From assembly GCF_002154695.1 (NCBI RefSeq), contig NZ_MTAV01000013.1, positions 1 to 48,124 of the forward strand: 48,124 nucleotides of DNA, read 5' to 3'. Source of the stretch: Nostoc sp. T09 (GTDB lineage Bacteria > Cyanobacteriota > Cyanobacteriia > Cyanobacteriales > Nostocaceae). A program made the position numbers and the translations under genes. Shown here piece after piece: positions 1 to 9,634 of this stretch; positions within the stretch are counted from its first letter, which is position 1; every line of letters begins with the position of its first letter. The notes under the pieces are model-generated. The model had not been told where the DNA came from, searched no databases, and worked only from the letters and a program-made list of their open reading frames with translations.

Positions 1-18
1 AAGCCGGGAAACCCTTTC

Positions 19-58
19 GGCAGTTCCTCCTGGGGGAGACCCCCAAGACCGGACTGCC
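19..58. repeat. Nested palindromic intergenic repeat
   Basis: An outer inverted repeat GGCAGT (19-24) / ACTGCC (53-58) encloses an inner perfect hairpin TGGGGG (31-36) / CCCCCA (40-45) with loop AGA. The GC-rich block stands out from its AT-rich surroundings. It resembles dispersed palindromic elements I associate with Nostoc-type genomes, but I cannot check its copy number here. Confidence 0.6.
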
Positions 59-481
59 TCACCAACGCACTGGCTCAACTTTTCGCAAAATCTAAAATCC
101 AAAATGGTATGAGCAGTCTGCTACTCAATCCTGATTATTGAATCGGTATTCTGGTTGATTGGAATTGGCAAAAATATTGCTTGTCTAGGGAGTATCCAAT
201 TTTTCAATCAATAGCCTGCAAAAGTATTGCTATAGAGATAGTTTGCCCTGGCGCTTCCCCAACACGTAGCAACTGCCATCCAGGCTTATAGCCTGTAGAC
301 TTTAGAAAAATTAACTATAAATCATTACTCTATAATTCCTTTCTATACATTTATCAAAAGGCTGATTTTTTAATTAAAAAATGTGTTGTCGTTCTTCTTA
401 GCTCTTGATTAATATTGACATTTAGTTTTTTCTCTCTTGTGATTGTTAAAATGTGGTTAAGCTCATGGGAGAGGCAAAGTT
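59..481. other. Noncoding, AT-rich; no gene seen
   Basis: After the palindromic repeat there is AT-rich sequence with no convincing reading frame. A short hairpin CAGGC-TTATA-GCCTG lies near 283-297. The last ~20 bases hold the purine-rich ribosome-binding stretch (GGGAGAGG) of the gene that follows. Confidence 0.5.
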
Positions 482-742
482 ATGGTTACAAATAAATTTG
501 ATAATACCTTAGCGGCCATTGAGTTAAATGCAGCCAGAAAATTACACTGGGATTATAATCAGTTCAAAGACTGTTTTAATTTTACGGTCAATAAGGAAGC
601 TATTGAGATAGCCCTCAAGAATCCAATCGAAGAATCTCAGTTAGAAAGTTTAAAGCAAGCTTTGTTAGATTATGGTTTTCAGTACAAAAAAACCGTAAAT
701 AGTTTTGTCTTGATTTTTGAGCAAGATGTTGAATTAAGATAA
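482..742 (+). CDS. Small hypothetical protein, 86 aa
   Basis: I do not recognise this family. The ATG is preceded by GGGAGAGG about 8 bases upstream, a good ribosome-binding site, and composition is normal (charged, with hydrophobic residues in helix-like spacing, no membrane segment or signal peptide). An acidic and Gln/Leu-rich stretch around residues 45-62 is probably helical. The gene stands alone: about 480 noncoding bases lie upstream and 500 downstream. It is probably a soluble cytoplasmic protein. The function is unknown; the call as a gene rests on the ribosome-binding site and the uninterrupted frame. Confidence 0.55.
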   Translation: MVTNKFDNTLAAIELNAARKLHWDYNQFKDCFNFTVNKEAIEIALKNPIEESQLESLKQALLDYGFQYKKTVNSFVLIFEQDVELR

Positions 743-1240
743 AGCAACATTGTTGAAAGCTACTAACACAGAGCTAGCAACTAACACACCAAAAGTAACG
801 GTAATTAAACTAAGAATAATGATTTTAAGATAAGTGTTTACCTCATAGACACCTTTCTGAAGCTGAATATCAATACCAAATTTGGATAGTCAGTAGTTGC
901 AATCACACCAATTTGTTAACAATGAAAAATAATTTTCTTACTTGGTACTTTTTGTCTACACGCTCTCGTTAGTCTAGTCATAAGGTCTACTTTTATAAAT
1001 GCTGGAATTGGATTTATAGCACTTCTTTATGAAGATGCGCTAAATAAAGCCTGCCTAGGCAGGCTTTATTTGTATAGCCCCACTCTTCTTGAGTGACAAA
1101 TTAAGCGCAGTCTCAGATGGAAACGGTAGGAGAAAGTTGATTTCTGCGTTGCTAAATCTAACTTTTGCCAGAATTTTTATGCATCTCTTTGTTGCCACAA
1201 TCACTAAAGCTGCACTCAAGATCTTAAAGAGAAGGATATT
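743..1240. other. Intergenic region with a perfect palindrome
   Basis: No gene is visible. The region holds the 30-bp palindrome at 1042-1071. The stretch just before the next ATG contains AAAGAGAAGGATATT, whose AGAAGG serves as ribosome-binding site. Confidence 0.5.
1042..1071. repeat. Perfect 30-bp palindrome (hairpin/terminator-like)
   Basis: The 30 bases are their own reverse complement, centred on CCTAGG, with the core AAAGCCTGCC on the left arm. Being AT-rich outside and GC-rich inside, it could act as a transcription terminator in both directions. A related core (AGCCTGC/GCAGGCT) recurs at 22135-22152, which suggests a repeat family. Confidence 0.7.
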
Positions 1241-2830
1241 ATGAAAACACTGTTGCTCTACCCCCAGTTTCCTCAGTCTTTTTGGTCTTACGATCGCGCT
1301 ATGGAAATGGCAGGACTCAAAGCAGCCATTCCACCCCTAGGAATTATTACTGTTGCAGCACTCTTACCTGAAGATTGGGAAGTAAGATTTTATGACCGCA
1401 ATGTCAGTCTTGAGACAGAGGCAGATTGGGAGTGGTGTGACCTAGTTATTATCTCTGCCATGTTGGTGCAGAAACCGGATTTCCACGCCTTAATTCAAAA
1501 AGCTGTGCGGTTAGGCAAAAAGGTAGCAGTGGGCGGACCCTATCCGACATCAGTCCCACAAGATGCCCAAGCCTCTGGAGCAGATTATCTCATACTGGAT
1601 GAAGGCGAGATGACAGTTCCGCAGTTTCTAGAAGCGATCGCTCAAGGCCAAGCTCAAGGAATCTTCCGCTCCACTGAAAAGCCAGATGTCACTCAAAGCC
1701 CCATGCCCCGCTTTGACCTGCTGGGACGGGATGCCTACTTCATGATGGCGATTCAGTTTTCTCGCGGTTGTCCCTTCAATTGCGAATTTTGTGACATCAT
1801 TTCCCTCTACGGCCGCAAACCGCGCACTAAAGAACCCGCTCAGACCTTAGCAGAGTTGCAATATCTCTATGATTTAGGGTGGCGGGGATCGCTATTCATT
1901 GTCGATGACAACTTTATTGGGAATCAGCGCAATGTCAAACTCCTCTTACGAGAATTGATTCCTTGGATGCAGCAGCACAACTATCCCTTCACGTTCATGA
2001 CCGAAGCCTCTGTGAATTTAGCAGAAGATGATGAACTGCTAGAGCTGATGGTAGAAGCAGGATTCTATGCTGTGTTTCTCGGTATTGAAACTCCCGATCA
2101 AGACAGCCTCGTCGTGACGCGTAAAATGCAAAATACGCGCAACCCGCTAGTGGAAGCCTGTCGCAAGATCAACGAAGCAGGACTGCTAATCTACGCAGGG
2201 TTTATCCTCGGCTTTGATGGAGAACGTTCCGGTGCAGGTGAACGGATTCAAGCGTTTGTTGAACAAACTAATATTCCGCAACCGATGTTGGGCATCCTCC
2301 AAGCGTTGCCCAATACTGCTCTTTGGAATCGACTCCAAGGAGAAGAGCGTTTAATTGAGGGCGTCGGCGTCACGGCTACAGGAGACCAGAATACCTTAAT
2401 GAATTTCGTTCCTACCCGCCCCATTGCCGAAATTGCTAGAGAGTATGTGGAAGGCTTCTGGACGTTGTACGAACCAGCGAACTATCTTAGAAGATCTTTT
2501 CAGCAGTGCCTCAATATTGTTCCTCCAGCAAGGGGAAAACAAACAATGCAAGTTCCTTTAGGTAGGCAGTTGCGGCTTGTAGCTCAGTTAATCTGGCATC
2601 AGGGCTTACGACGACCTGAAATTAGAGGGCAATTTTGGAGACAACTATGGACGCTGCTACTGAAAAAGCCCCAAGTTCTGAATATGTATTTGTCGCTCTG
2701 CGCTGTGGGTGAGCATTTTTGGGAGTACCGAGTTTTAGCTAGGGAACGGATTACTCAACAGCTAGGCTACGATCCACTAGAAGTCTCTGTGCTACCTAAA
2801 TTTGAACCAACGCTTGTCAAGAACATCTGA
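1241..2830 (+). CDS. B12-binding-domain radical SAM protein (DUF4070 type)
   Basis: This 529-aa protein has the architecture of cobalamin-dependent radical SAM enzymes. An N-terminal B12-binding Rossmann-like domain (about residues 1-150) is followed by a radical SAM barrel whose cluster motif C-P-F-N-C-E-F-C (CxxxCxxC) lies near residues 179-186. A DUF4070-type C-terminal part (about 380-529) completes it. Such enzymes use S-adenosylmethionine and an iron-sulfur cluster for radical chemistry, often methylation of unreactive carbons. The opening (LLYPQFPQSFWSYD, PPLGIITVAALLP) is typical of a family that includes the hopanoid methylase HpnP. Cyanobacteria carry several paralogs, so the substrate is not assigned. 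The gene is monocistronic. The ATG follows AGAAGG at good spacing. Confidence 0.9.
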   Translation: MKTLLLYPQFPQSFWSYDRAMEMAGLKAAIPPLGIITVAALLPEDWEVRFYDRNVSLETEADWEWCDLVIISAMLVQKPDFHALIQKAVRLGKKVAVGGPYPTSVPQDAQASGADYLILDEGEMTVPQFLEAIAQGQAQGIFRSTEKPDVTQSPMPRFDLLGRDAYFMMAIQFSRGCPFNCEFCDIISLYGRKPRTKEPAQTLAELQYLYDLGWRGSLFIVDDNFIGNQRNVKLLLRELIPWMQQHNYPFTFMTEASVNLAEDDELLELMVEAGFYAVFLGIETPDQDSLVVTRKMQNTRNPLVEACRKINEAGLLIYAGFILGFDGERSGAGERIQAFVEQTNIPQPMLGILQALPNTALWNRLQGEERLIEGVGVTATGDQNTLMNFVPTRPIAEIAREYVEGFWTLYEPANYLRRSFQQCLNIVPPARGKQTMQVPLGRQLRLVAQLIWHQGLRRPEIRGQFWRQLWTLLLKKPQVLNMYLSLCAVGEHFWEYRVLARERITQQLGYDPLEVSVLPKFEPTLVKNI

Positions 2831-2954
2831 CCCAATCGAGATCATTAAGTAGGTCAGCGTTAAAGATTGTCGTTATGAAAAGGCAGATGGCAGAGGGCAG
2901 AAGGAAAGAGGTTGTTAGGTAAGTTTACTTTTCGTTAGATACTACTCCCAGAGA

Positions 2955-2980
2955 AGCCGCTGCGCGGCTACGGTTTTTTT
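2955..2980 (+). terminator. Hairpin AGCCGC-TGC-GCGGCT followed by a T run
   Basis: A 6-bp GC-rich stem with a 3-base loop (2955-2969) is followed by ACGG and seven T residues (2974-2980). It lies about 125 bases after the radical SAM gene and can serve as its terminator. The same palindrome is a common dispersed element in Nostoc-type DNA, so it may be a repeat co-opted as a terminator. Confidence 0.5.
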
Positions 2981-3109
2981 GCGCCTCTCTACTGACATTT
3001 GACTGCAAATTTTAGAATCGTTCAGCTTGGCAATCAAAGCAGCTTGGTAACAATAAATTAAAAATATTTCTAGAGTGGTACTATAGACACTCACAAGCTG
3101 AATCTGACC

Positions 3110-4267
3110 ATGAAATTAGTTTGCGCCCAAAGCGATCTTAGTACGAACCTCTCCCTTGTCAGCCGTGCTGTACCATCACGACCGACACATCCAGTACTTG
3201 CCAATGTGCTGCTACAAGCGGATGCACAAACTAACCAAGTAAGCTTAACTGCCTTCGATCTCAGCTTGGGTATCCGCACTAGCTTTAACGCTGAGGTATG
3301 GCAAGGAGGAGCGATCGCACTTCCTGCTAAATTACTTCTAGACATTACCTCTCGTCTACCAGAGGGAGAAATCACCCTAGACGATGAATCAGCAACTGAA
3401 ACATCTACAGGAGAGGGGTTAATTGTTACCCTGACACCAAAGAGCGGACATTATCAAGTGCGCGCAATGGGGGCGGAAGAGTTTCCCGAACTACCCTTGA
3501 TTGAAAATTCCGAAGTAATTCATTTAACTGCCGCTGCCTTAATTGAGGGATTAAGAGGATCATTGTTTGCTACCAGTGGAGATGAAACTAAGCAGGTACT
3601 CACTGGAGTTCATTTAACAGTTAAACAAGATAGCCTAGAATTTGCTGCTACTGATGGGCATCGTTTAGCAGTAGTAGAAACTACTAATGAGCGTCCCATT
3701 GAAGATAGTAGCCAGCTAGAAGTTACAGTACCAGCTAGAGCGCTGCGCGAACTACAGCGGATGTTAGCTCATAGTTCTTCTGATGAAGAACCTATAGCCT
3801 TATATTTAGATCAAGGTCAAGTTGTGTTTGCGTGGAAAAATCAACGCTTGACTAGTCGCACTTTAGAAGGGCAATATCCAGCTTATCGGCAACTCATCCC
3901 GCGTCAATTTGAGCGCCAAGTTACTATCGATCGCAAACAATTCTTGAGCACTTTGGAGCGAATTGCGGTACTAGCCGATCAAAAGAATAATATTGTTAAG
4001 CTCAGCATTGATAGCGGTAACCAAGAAATTACTTTATCTTGTGAAGCTCAAGATGTAGGTAGCGGTAGAGAGTCAATGCCAGCACAGATATCTGGGGAAA
4101 ATATAGATATTGCTTTTAATATCAAGTATCTTATGGAAGGCTTGAAAGAATTACCAGCTTCGGAAATTCAAATGCATCTCAATCAAAGCCTAACTCCAGT
4201 CATCTTTACACCACTGGGTGGGTTGAAGATGACTTATTTAGCCATGCCCGTACAACTGAGAAATTAA
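3110..4267 (+). CDS. dnaN: DNA polymerase III beta subunit (sliding clamp)
   Basis: At 385 aa this matches the clamp family (about 366-385 aa) along its whole length. It forms a dimeric ring that holds the replicative polymerase on DNA. The three repeated clamp domains fall at roughly 1-125, 126-255 and 256-385. Recognisable stretches are MKLVCAQSDLSTNLSLVSRA at the start, the LLxDITSRLP region, TDGHRLAVVE in domain 2, and the C-terminal PxxxxMTYLAMPVQLRN that lines the protein-binding pocket. No dnaA or recF lies beside it, as is usual in cyanobacteria, where replication genes are scattered. It converges on the histidine kinase gene with only six bases between the stop codons and no obvious terminator. 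Confidence 0.97.
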   Translation: MKLVCAQSDLSTNLSLVSRAVPSRPTHPVLANVLLQADAQTNQVSLTAFDLSLGIRTSFNAEVWQGGAIALPAKLLLDITSRLPEGEITLDDESATETSTGEGLIVTLTPKSGHYQVRAMGAEEFPELPLIENSEVIHLTAAALIEGLRGSLFATSGDETKQVLTGVHLTVKQDSLEFAATDGHRLAVVETTNERPIEDSSQLEVTVPARALRELQRMLAHSSSDEEPIALYLDQGQVVFAWKNQRLTSRTLEGQYPAYRQLIPRQFERQVTIDRKQFLSTLERIAVLADQKNNIVKLSIDSGNQEITLSCEAQDVGSGRESMPAQISGENIDIAFNIKYLMEGLKELPASEIQMHLNQSLTPVIFTPLGGLKMTYLAMPVQLRN

Positions 4268-4273
4268 AAAAGA

Positions 4274-7200
4274 TTAATTATAAGTATTTTGATGAATGGG
4301 AATTTCAATCCAAAATTCTGTACCTAAACCTGGCTGGGAATCACATTTAAATATACCACCGTGTTTATCAACCACAATTTTGTAACTAATTGATAATCCT
4401 AAGCCAGTACCCTTACCCACTGGCTTAGTGGTAAAAAATGGGTCACATATTCTTGTTCTCAAAGCTTCTGGGATGCCGGGACCATTATCTACAATACGAA
4501 TCACTGCACTCTTCACATTGCCTTTCATCTCTCCAATAGAAGTGTAAATAGTAATTTGGCTGTGATGAGCTTCAGATAAAGATTCTTTGTAATCTTCTAG
4601 AGCATCGATCGCATTACTCAAGACATTCATAAATACTTGATTCAACTGTCCGGCGTAGCACTCTACTAAGGGCAGCTCGTCGTAATTCTTTACTATGTTA
4701 ATCATTGGACTGTCTGGCTTTGCTTTCAAGCGATGTTGCAAAATCAGTAGGCTATTATCAATGCCCTCATGAATATCCACCGCTTTCATTTCCGCCTCAT
4801 CGAGACGAGAAAAATTTCTTAAACCTAAGACAATCTGGCGGATGCGATCAATCCCTACCTTCATCGAAGTTAGAGTTTTAGGTAAATCTTCGATGATAAA
4901 TTCTAAGTCAATTTCTTCTGCTCGCTTCCAAATCTCAGAGCTAGTATTTGGCACTTCCTGCTGATAAAGTTCCAGCATACTCAGTAAATCATCAGCATAG
5001 TCACTGACATGAGCCAGGTTTCCGTAGATAAAGTTGACTGGGTTATTAATTTCATGGGCAACACCCGCCACCAATTGACCTAATGAGGACATTTTCTCAG
5101 TTTGGATTAGCTGGGTTTGGGTTTCTTGTAGATCGTGTATAGCTTGAGTTAGCTGTTCTGTTTGCTGCTGAGTTTGCAAGAGTAAGTTAACTTGCTGAAG
5201 TGCTACTCCAAGCTGATTGGCAATCTGAGCTAAAAACTGAATTTCTGAAGCTTCCCAGTGGCGGGGTGCAGAGTTTTGATAAGCTGCCAGTAATCCCCAG
5301 AGCTTTTGCCCAATAAAAATCGGGGCGATGGCATATGCTTTGATCTGACATTTTTCCAGAAGCTCAATATGACAATCAGAGTAACCAGCCTGATAGACAT
5401 CATCTACTGCACAGCTTTCATTGTGGCGATATCGGCCACCTTGAGTTTCCTGCAAATAACTATCCTGCCATATTGCCTTGGTCTGGGGACTTACCAGCTC
5501 GATCCAACCCTTACCAACAAACTCAGCAATAAACTCACCGCTCCAATCTGGGTGAAACTGGTAAACAGCTACGCGATCCGCTTGCAGCGATTTACAAATT
5601 TCTTGAGTAGTTGTCTGGAAAATTGCATCTAAGTCAAGAGATTCACGAATTTTGGCTACAATTTCAAACAATACCCGTTGTTGCTCAGCTGCTTGTTGTA
5701 AATCTAATGCTTGCTGCTGTGTTTGCCTGAGTAATTCAGCTTGCTGGAGTGCTACCCCAAGTTGAGCCGCAATCTGACTGAGAAAATTAACTTCCGAATC
5801 TTGCCATTGACGGGAGGTAGAGTGTTGATAACTACATAACAAACCCCAAAGCTTTTGTCCAATAAAAATCGGAGCAAGTACAAAAGCGTAAATTTGATAC
5901 TCCTCTAGATTGTCAATATGACACTGAGTAAAGCCCATCTTGTAGATGTCATCCACCGCAAATGTTTCGTTGTAGCGGTAACGTCCTCCCTGGGTGTCTT
6001 GTAAATAAGTGTCATTCCAGACGGTATTGACTCCCAGCTTAGACTCATTTGACCAGTGCGGACTAGCAACCTCAAAATCACCAACAAATTCACCACCCCA
6101 TTCAGAATCGAAGCGATAAATAGAAACGCGATCAGCTTTGATTAATTGACAAACTTCTTTAGTAGTTATTTGAAAAATAGTTTTAGTATCAAGTGACTCG
6201 CGAATTTTAGCAATAACTCCAAACACAGCATGTTGTTGTTCGGCTGTTCGTTGCATTTCAACTGTACGCTTTTTAACTTGTTTTTCTAAACTGCTATTAA
6301 AAGCTTGTACCTGTTGATAAAGTTCATATTGTTGAATTGCTGAGGCAAAATGTCTACTAATTTCTCTGGCCATTTCTATCTCTTCGTCTGTCCATTTTTG
6401 GATTTGTGCTGTTTTCGTTTCGCGCCATAGCTCAAACGATTGACGAGGATAGAGTTGCCTTTGATCGGGGTCGAATCGACCTGCCCACAAGGTTTCTGTG
6501 TCAATTTCATTACGAAAAATACTTAAATAACCCACCAATTCCTGGCGATACTGGAGTGGAATCATCAAAATGCTGCGAATCTTAGTTGATTGAAAAGCAA
6601 CTTGCACAGTTCGCATATTAGGTGTTTGATAGATGTCTGAAATTGCCCAAACATCATATTCACCAGATTGATAATGTTCTTGCCAAACAATAGACTGTTC
6701 TATTAAAGGATAGATGGTTTTTTCTGCCACCGTAGGTTGCTGTCCGCAGATATAAAGCCTGACATAATCACTTCCAGGAATTAAACATTCTGCTAAGGTT
6801 TTAAATTTACTATTTTGGAAATTAAAAGCATTATGTCTGATACAAAGTCTACCGCCAGAACCACCGAAAGCAGCTACAGTTGCTTCTAAAGCTGGCTGTA
6901 GTACAATTGTGGGCAACGCATGGAGTAGAGTAGCAACGCGATTAATAGTAGCTTCCCGTTCAGCTTTTTTATGGGCTTGAGTGAGCAGATTACTTTGAGC
7001 GATCGCTATTGATAATTGATCTACTACCATCTGCACTGCTTCTATTTCATCCTCTAAAATCAAATGAGTTTCAGAGTGATGAGACACCAAAAGACCCCAG
7101 AGTTCTTTTTGACATAAAATGGGCGCTACTAAAGAAGACTTAACTCCCATTGCCGTTAGGTATTTTACATGGCAGGGATCGACAGTGCGATAATGGATCT

Positions 7201-7585
7201 CCTCTAATATAAGTTCTCCTGTTTCCAAGTCACGTAGAAGACTTTGACCAATCTGCTGTGTTTCAACATCGACCCATGAACGTACTTGTGACTTAAGAAA
7301 TAATTCTCGCGCAGAGAGTGGAATGTCATCAACAGGAAAATTTAGCCCCAAAAGTGATGGCAATCTATCGTTATCAATCGATTCAGCAATGACCTGACCG
7401 CTACCATCAGCATGAAACTTGTAAATCATGACTCGGTCAGTTCCAAGTAGCGATCGCACTTCTGTTGTGGTCGTTGTAATAATCTCTTCGAGATCCAACG
7501 TTTGACGGATACTGTTTGTAATGCGGCGTAATAAGCCTTCTTGTTCAAGGTTTAACCGCAAGTCTGTTTTTGCGATCGGCTTCAT
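4274..7585 (-). CDS. Multi-GAF sensor histidine kinase, cyanobacteriochrome-like
   Basis: This 1103-aa protein has no predicted membrane segment, so it is probably a soluble sensor. Four GAF regions are visible: about 25-200, 215-420, 455-615 and 640-800, each followed by Gln-rich coiled-coil linkers. GAF1, GAF3 and GAF4 each contain a Cys-His pair (C138-H139, C555-H556, C738-H739) in the position used by phytochromes and cyanobacteriochromes to bind a bilin; GAF2 lacks it. GAF3 and GAF4 are close duplicates (both have the QGGRYR and AVDD motifs). The kinase core is complete: H-box AHEINNPVNF with H844, N-box NVLSNAIDAL, G1 DNGPGIPE and G2 GKGTGLGLS. The output partner is unknown because no response regulator is adjacent. 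I infer light sensing; bilin binding is not proven. A plain GAF kinase is the alternative. Confidence 0.93.
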   Translation of the reverse strand: MKPIAKTDLRLNLEQEGLLRRITNSIRQTLDLEEIITTTTTEVRSLLGTDRVMIYKFHADGSGQVIAESIDNDRLPSLLGLNFPVDDIPLSARELFLKSQVRSWVDVETQQIGQSLLRDLETGELILEEIHYRTVDPCHVKYLTAMGVKSSLVAPILCQKELWGLLVSHHSETHLILEDEIEAVQMVVDQLSIAIAQSNLLTQAHKKAEREATINRVATLLHALPTIVLQPALEATVAAFGGSGGRLCIRHNAFNFQNSKFKTLAECLIPGSDYVRLYICGQQPTVAEKTIYPLIEQSIVWQEHYQSGEYDVWAISDIYQTPNMRTVQVAFQSTKIRSILMIPLQYRQELVGYLSIFRNEIDTETLWAGRFDPDQRQLYPRQSFELWRETKTAQIQKWTDEEIEMAREISRHFASAIQQYELYQQVQAFNSSLEKQVKKRTVEMQRTAEQQHAVFGVIAKIRESLDTKTIFQITTKEVCQLIKADRVSIYRFDSEWGGEFVGDFEVASPHWSNESKLGVNTVWNDTYLQDTQGGRYRYNETFAVDDIYKMGFTQCHIDNLEEYQIYAFVLAPIFIGQKLWGLLCSYQHSTSRQWQDSEVNFLSQIAAQLGVALQQAELLRQTQQQALDLQQAAEQQRVLFEIVAKIRESLDLDAIFQTTTQEICKSLQADRVAVYQFHPDWSGEFIAEFVGKGWIELVSPQTKAIWQDSYLQETQGGRYRHNESCAVDDVYQAGYSDCHIELLEKCQIKAYAIAPIFIGQKLWGLLAAYQNSAPRHWEASEIQFLAQIANQLGVALQQVNLLLQTQQQTEQLTQAIHDLQETQTQLIQTEKMSSLGQLVAGVAHEINNPVNFIYGNLAHVSDYADDLLSMLELYQQEVPNTSSEIWKRAEEIDLEFIIEDLPKTLTSMKVGIDRIRQIVLGLRNFSRLDEAEMKAVDIHEGIDNSLLILQHRLKAKPDSPMINIVKNYDELPLVECYAGQLNQVFMNVLSNAIDALEDYKESLSEAHHSQITIYTSIGEMKGNVKSAVIRIVDNGPGIPEALRTRICDPFFTTKPVGKGTGLGLSISYKIVVDKHGGIFKCDSQPGLGTEFWIEIPIHQNTYN

Positions 7586-8137
7586 TGCTTATGCTTTAAT
7601 AATTTTTATCAGAAAAAATTAAAAAAATTCTATATCTAAAAATATTATGAAATCTATTTTTTACATCTGTCTTCAGTAAAACCACGGTATAGTAACTATT
7701 GAGAAACTTTATTTATTTTTCAACCAAAAATTGTTATTTTTTAAGAATAATGACTAACTCTATTCACAATATTCCTTAATCTATTCCTTAAGGAGTATTG
7801 ACATTATTATGATAAGCCTATTAAGAGCTTTTTAAGCTAGTAAGTCTCAATATTTTAAGTAAAAAGTAGAAGGAAAAATTTTCACCTAAGTGTGTTGCAT
7901 GTCTTACTACCTTATATTGCAATACTCTACCTGATTTATCGTTGAGTTGTAATAGAGAACTTAACTATTTTAGGTTTTGAATTAAAAACATTTCCCACAA
8001 ATCTGTTTCCATAATCTCCAATAGTAATAGCGATTCCAATCGGGGATCAAAACAAAAAAGTACAGACGCAATAAGGTCTGTACAAACAGCAAAGCTTAAT
8101 TATTCTGGGTTTGTCAGCAAAATTAAACTGTTAAATA
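7586..8137. other. AT-rich intergenic region
   Basis: This separates the kinase start from the ATPase stop, both on the minus strand. It holds the terminator at 8054-8083 and presumably the kinase promoter. A short AGCTTTTTAAGCT hairpin lies near 7828-7840. No gene is seen. Confidence 0.5.
8054..8083 (-). terminator. Rho-independent terminator after the ArsA-type gene
   Basis: The stem GTACAGAC (8060-8067) / GTCTGTAC (8076-8083) is a perfect 8-bp pair with an 8-base loop. Read on the minus strand it is followed by TTTTTTG (complement of 8053-8059). It lies about 55 bases past the stop codon of the ATPase gene. Confidence 0.75.
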
Positions 8138-9310
8138 TTAAGCAAAACGGATCTTAAGATAGTCTTCATCCATTTTTGCACCTGCGGGTTGAAGTGCTGC
8201 TAGAGCTTGTGGCAATACCAAATTACGACGGTGGTTGCCAATAGTAATATTTAACTCATCACCTGTTTTACTCAATTGAACTTGATTTTTGGGAATACCA
8301 GGTAAATACAGTTCTAAGCTGTATTGGTTATTATCTTGCACAACCTTGATAGTTGTTTCTTTGTAATAAACTTGCGTGGGATCTTCGTCTTTATAAAGGG
8401 TTTCCTTCAATCTTTCTAAGGCTGCCAAACCACACATTTCTTCGGAGAAAAGTGGAACTTCTTTCACAGGTAGAGGATGAAAGTCATCATGAATTTCCTG
8501 ACGATATTGCTGTTGATTTTGTTTCCATCGTTGGAAAAATGGGTCTTGAACTTCGGCAGGAATGATGCGATTAGCTACCACTAAATCTGTGGCAACATTA
8601 TATAAACTCAAATAGGCATGAGCGCGAAGAGATTCTTTAATCACCATCTTTTCTGGATTAGTAACGAGGCGAACTGAAGTCTGAGTATTGTCAGTTAGTA
8701 CTTTTTCCAGAGCTTCTATTTGTTCATAAAACTCGTAAGGTGCATCCATCACTTCTTTATCTGGCAGCGAAAAACCAGCAATTGGTCGAAAAAGAGGTTC
8801 AACCAAAGGGCGAAGTGCCACGGAAATGTTTTGAAATGGTTTGTAAAAACGGCGCATATACCAGCCACCAACTTCAGGTAAACTCAGCAATCGCAATGCT
8901 GTACCTGTAGGAGCCGAATCGATAATCAATACCTCAAATTCGCCTTCATCATAATGGCGTTTCATTCTTACCAAGCCAAAAATTTCATCCATGCCTGGTA
9001 AAATTGCTAATTCTTCCGCCTGTACCCCATCTAAACCCCTCGCCTGTAGAACTTGGGTAATGTAGCGCTTTACAGAACCCCAGTTTCCTTCTAGTTCTTG
9101 CAGTGCATCTAGTTCCGCACCCCATAAATTTGGGCGAATCTCCCGAGGTGCGTGTCCTAGTTCCAGGTCAAAACTGTCCGCCAAAGAGTGAGCGGGATCT
9201 GTACTCAACACCAGTGTGCGATAGCCTAGTTCTGCACAACGGAGTCCAGTAGCAGCGGCTACAGAAGTTTTTCCAACACCGCCCTTGCCTGTCATTAAAA
9301 TTACACGCAT
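8138..9310 (-). CDS. ArsA/Get3-family ATPase with C-terminal Hsp20-like domain
   Basis: This 390-aa ATPase belongs to the ArsA/TRC40/Get3 family, whose members drive metalloid export or deliver tail-anchored membrane proteins. The deviant Walker [10 protein letters not shown] (residues 9-17) is at the very N-terminus; LSTDPAHSL is the switch I region and [14 protein letters not shown] the switch II region. The last ~70 residues (about 320-390) read as a small-heat-shock (alpha-crystallin-like) fold, with [17 protein letters not shown] and [17 protein letters not shown]. No arsenic-efflux genes (arsB, arsR) lie near, and the Cys residues that bind As(III) are not evident, so arsenic resistance is unlikely. 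A chaperone or targeting role is the better inference. The gene is monocistronic with its own terminator. Confidence 0.9.
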   Translation of the reverse strand: MRVILMTGKGGVGKTSVAAATGLRCAELGYRTLVLSTDPAHSLADSFDLELGHAPREIRPNLWGAELDALQELEGNWGSVKRYITQVLQARGLDGVQAEELAILPGMDEIFGLVRMKRHYDEGEFEVLIIDSAPTGTALRLLSLPEVGGWYMRRFYKPFQNISVALRPLVEPLFRPIAGFSLPDKEVMDAPYEFYEQIEALEKVLTDNTQTSVRLVTNPEKMVIKESLRAHAYLSLYNVATDLVVANRIIPAEVQDPFFQRWKQNQQQYRQEIHDDFHPLPVKEVPLFSEEMCGLAALERLKETLYKDEDPTQVYYKETTIKVVQDNNQYSLELYLPGIPKNQVQLSKTGDELNITIGNHRRNLVLPQALAALQPAGAKMDEDYLKIRFA

Positions 9311-9634
9311 GGATGATTCTGTCCTGCCTGAGAATTGTTTACATTTATTTACGCTATCTCTATTATTAACTGTTTAAAGGGAATAAATGCAGTTGCAGCA
9401 CATCTGAGGGCAAAGAGTATAAATATATTGATGAGAGAGAATCAAGCCATACTGGTAGATTAGCTGTTTATTACCCAGGCGATCGCATCTTCCATCATAT
9501 CTAGGCTTGTCAAACTCGGTACTGGGTCAAAAATTTCTGTGTGGCAATATAACTATTTTGCCTTTGTCTCTAGCTTTATCTACAATCTAACTTTCAATTC
9601 TTCTACTTATAACAATCAACCAAAGCCTATTCTG
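9311..9634. other. Intergenic region, nothing coding seen
   Basis: AT-rich sequence between the ATPase start and the end of the DUF2358 gene (both minus). One HIP1 octamer spans 9479-9486. No stable hairpin with a T run was found. Confidence 0.45.

Noticed and set aside
220-300. Short minus-strand open stretch (SLDGSCYVLGKRQGKL) that looked like a gene remnant
   Set aside because: Only about 23 codons, bounded by stops, and matching nothing I know; likely chance.
5306-5632. 108-aa plus-strand frame inside the histidine kinase gene
   Set aside because: It is antisense to well-conserved GAF sequence and has no start context or family resemblance.
8138-9310. Arsenical pump ATPase (arsenic resistance operon)
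   Set aside because: No arsB/arsC/arsR nearby, no clear metalloid-binding Cys set, and a chaperone-like tail is present.
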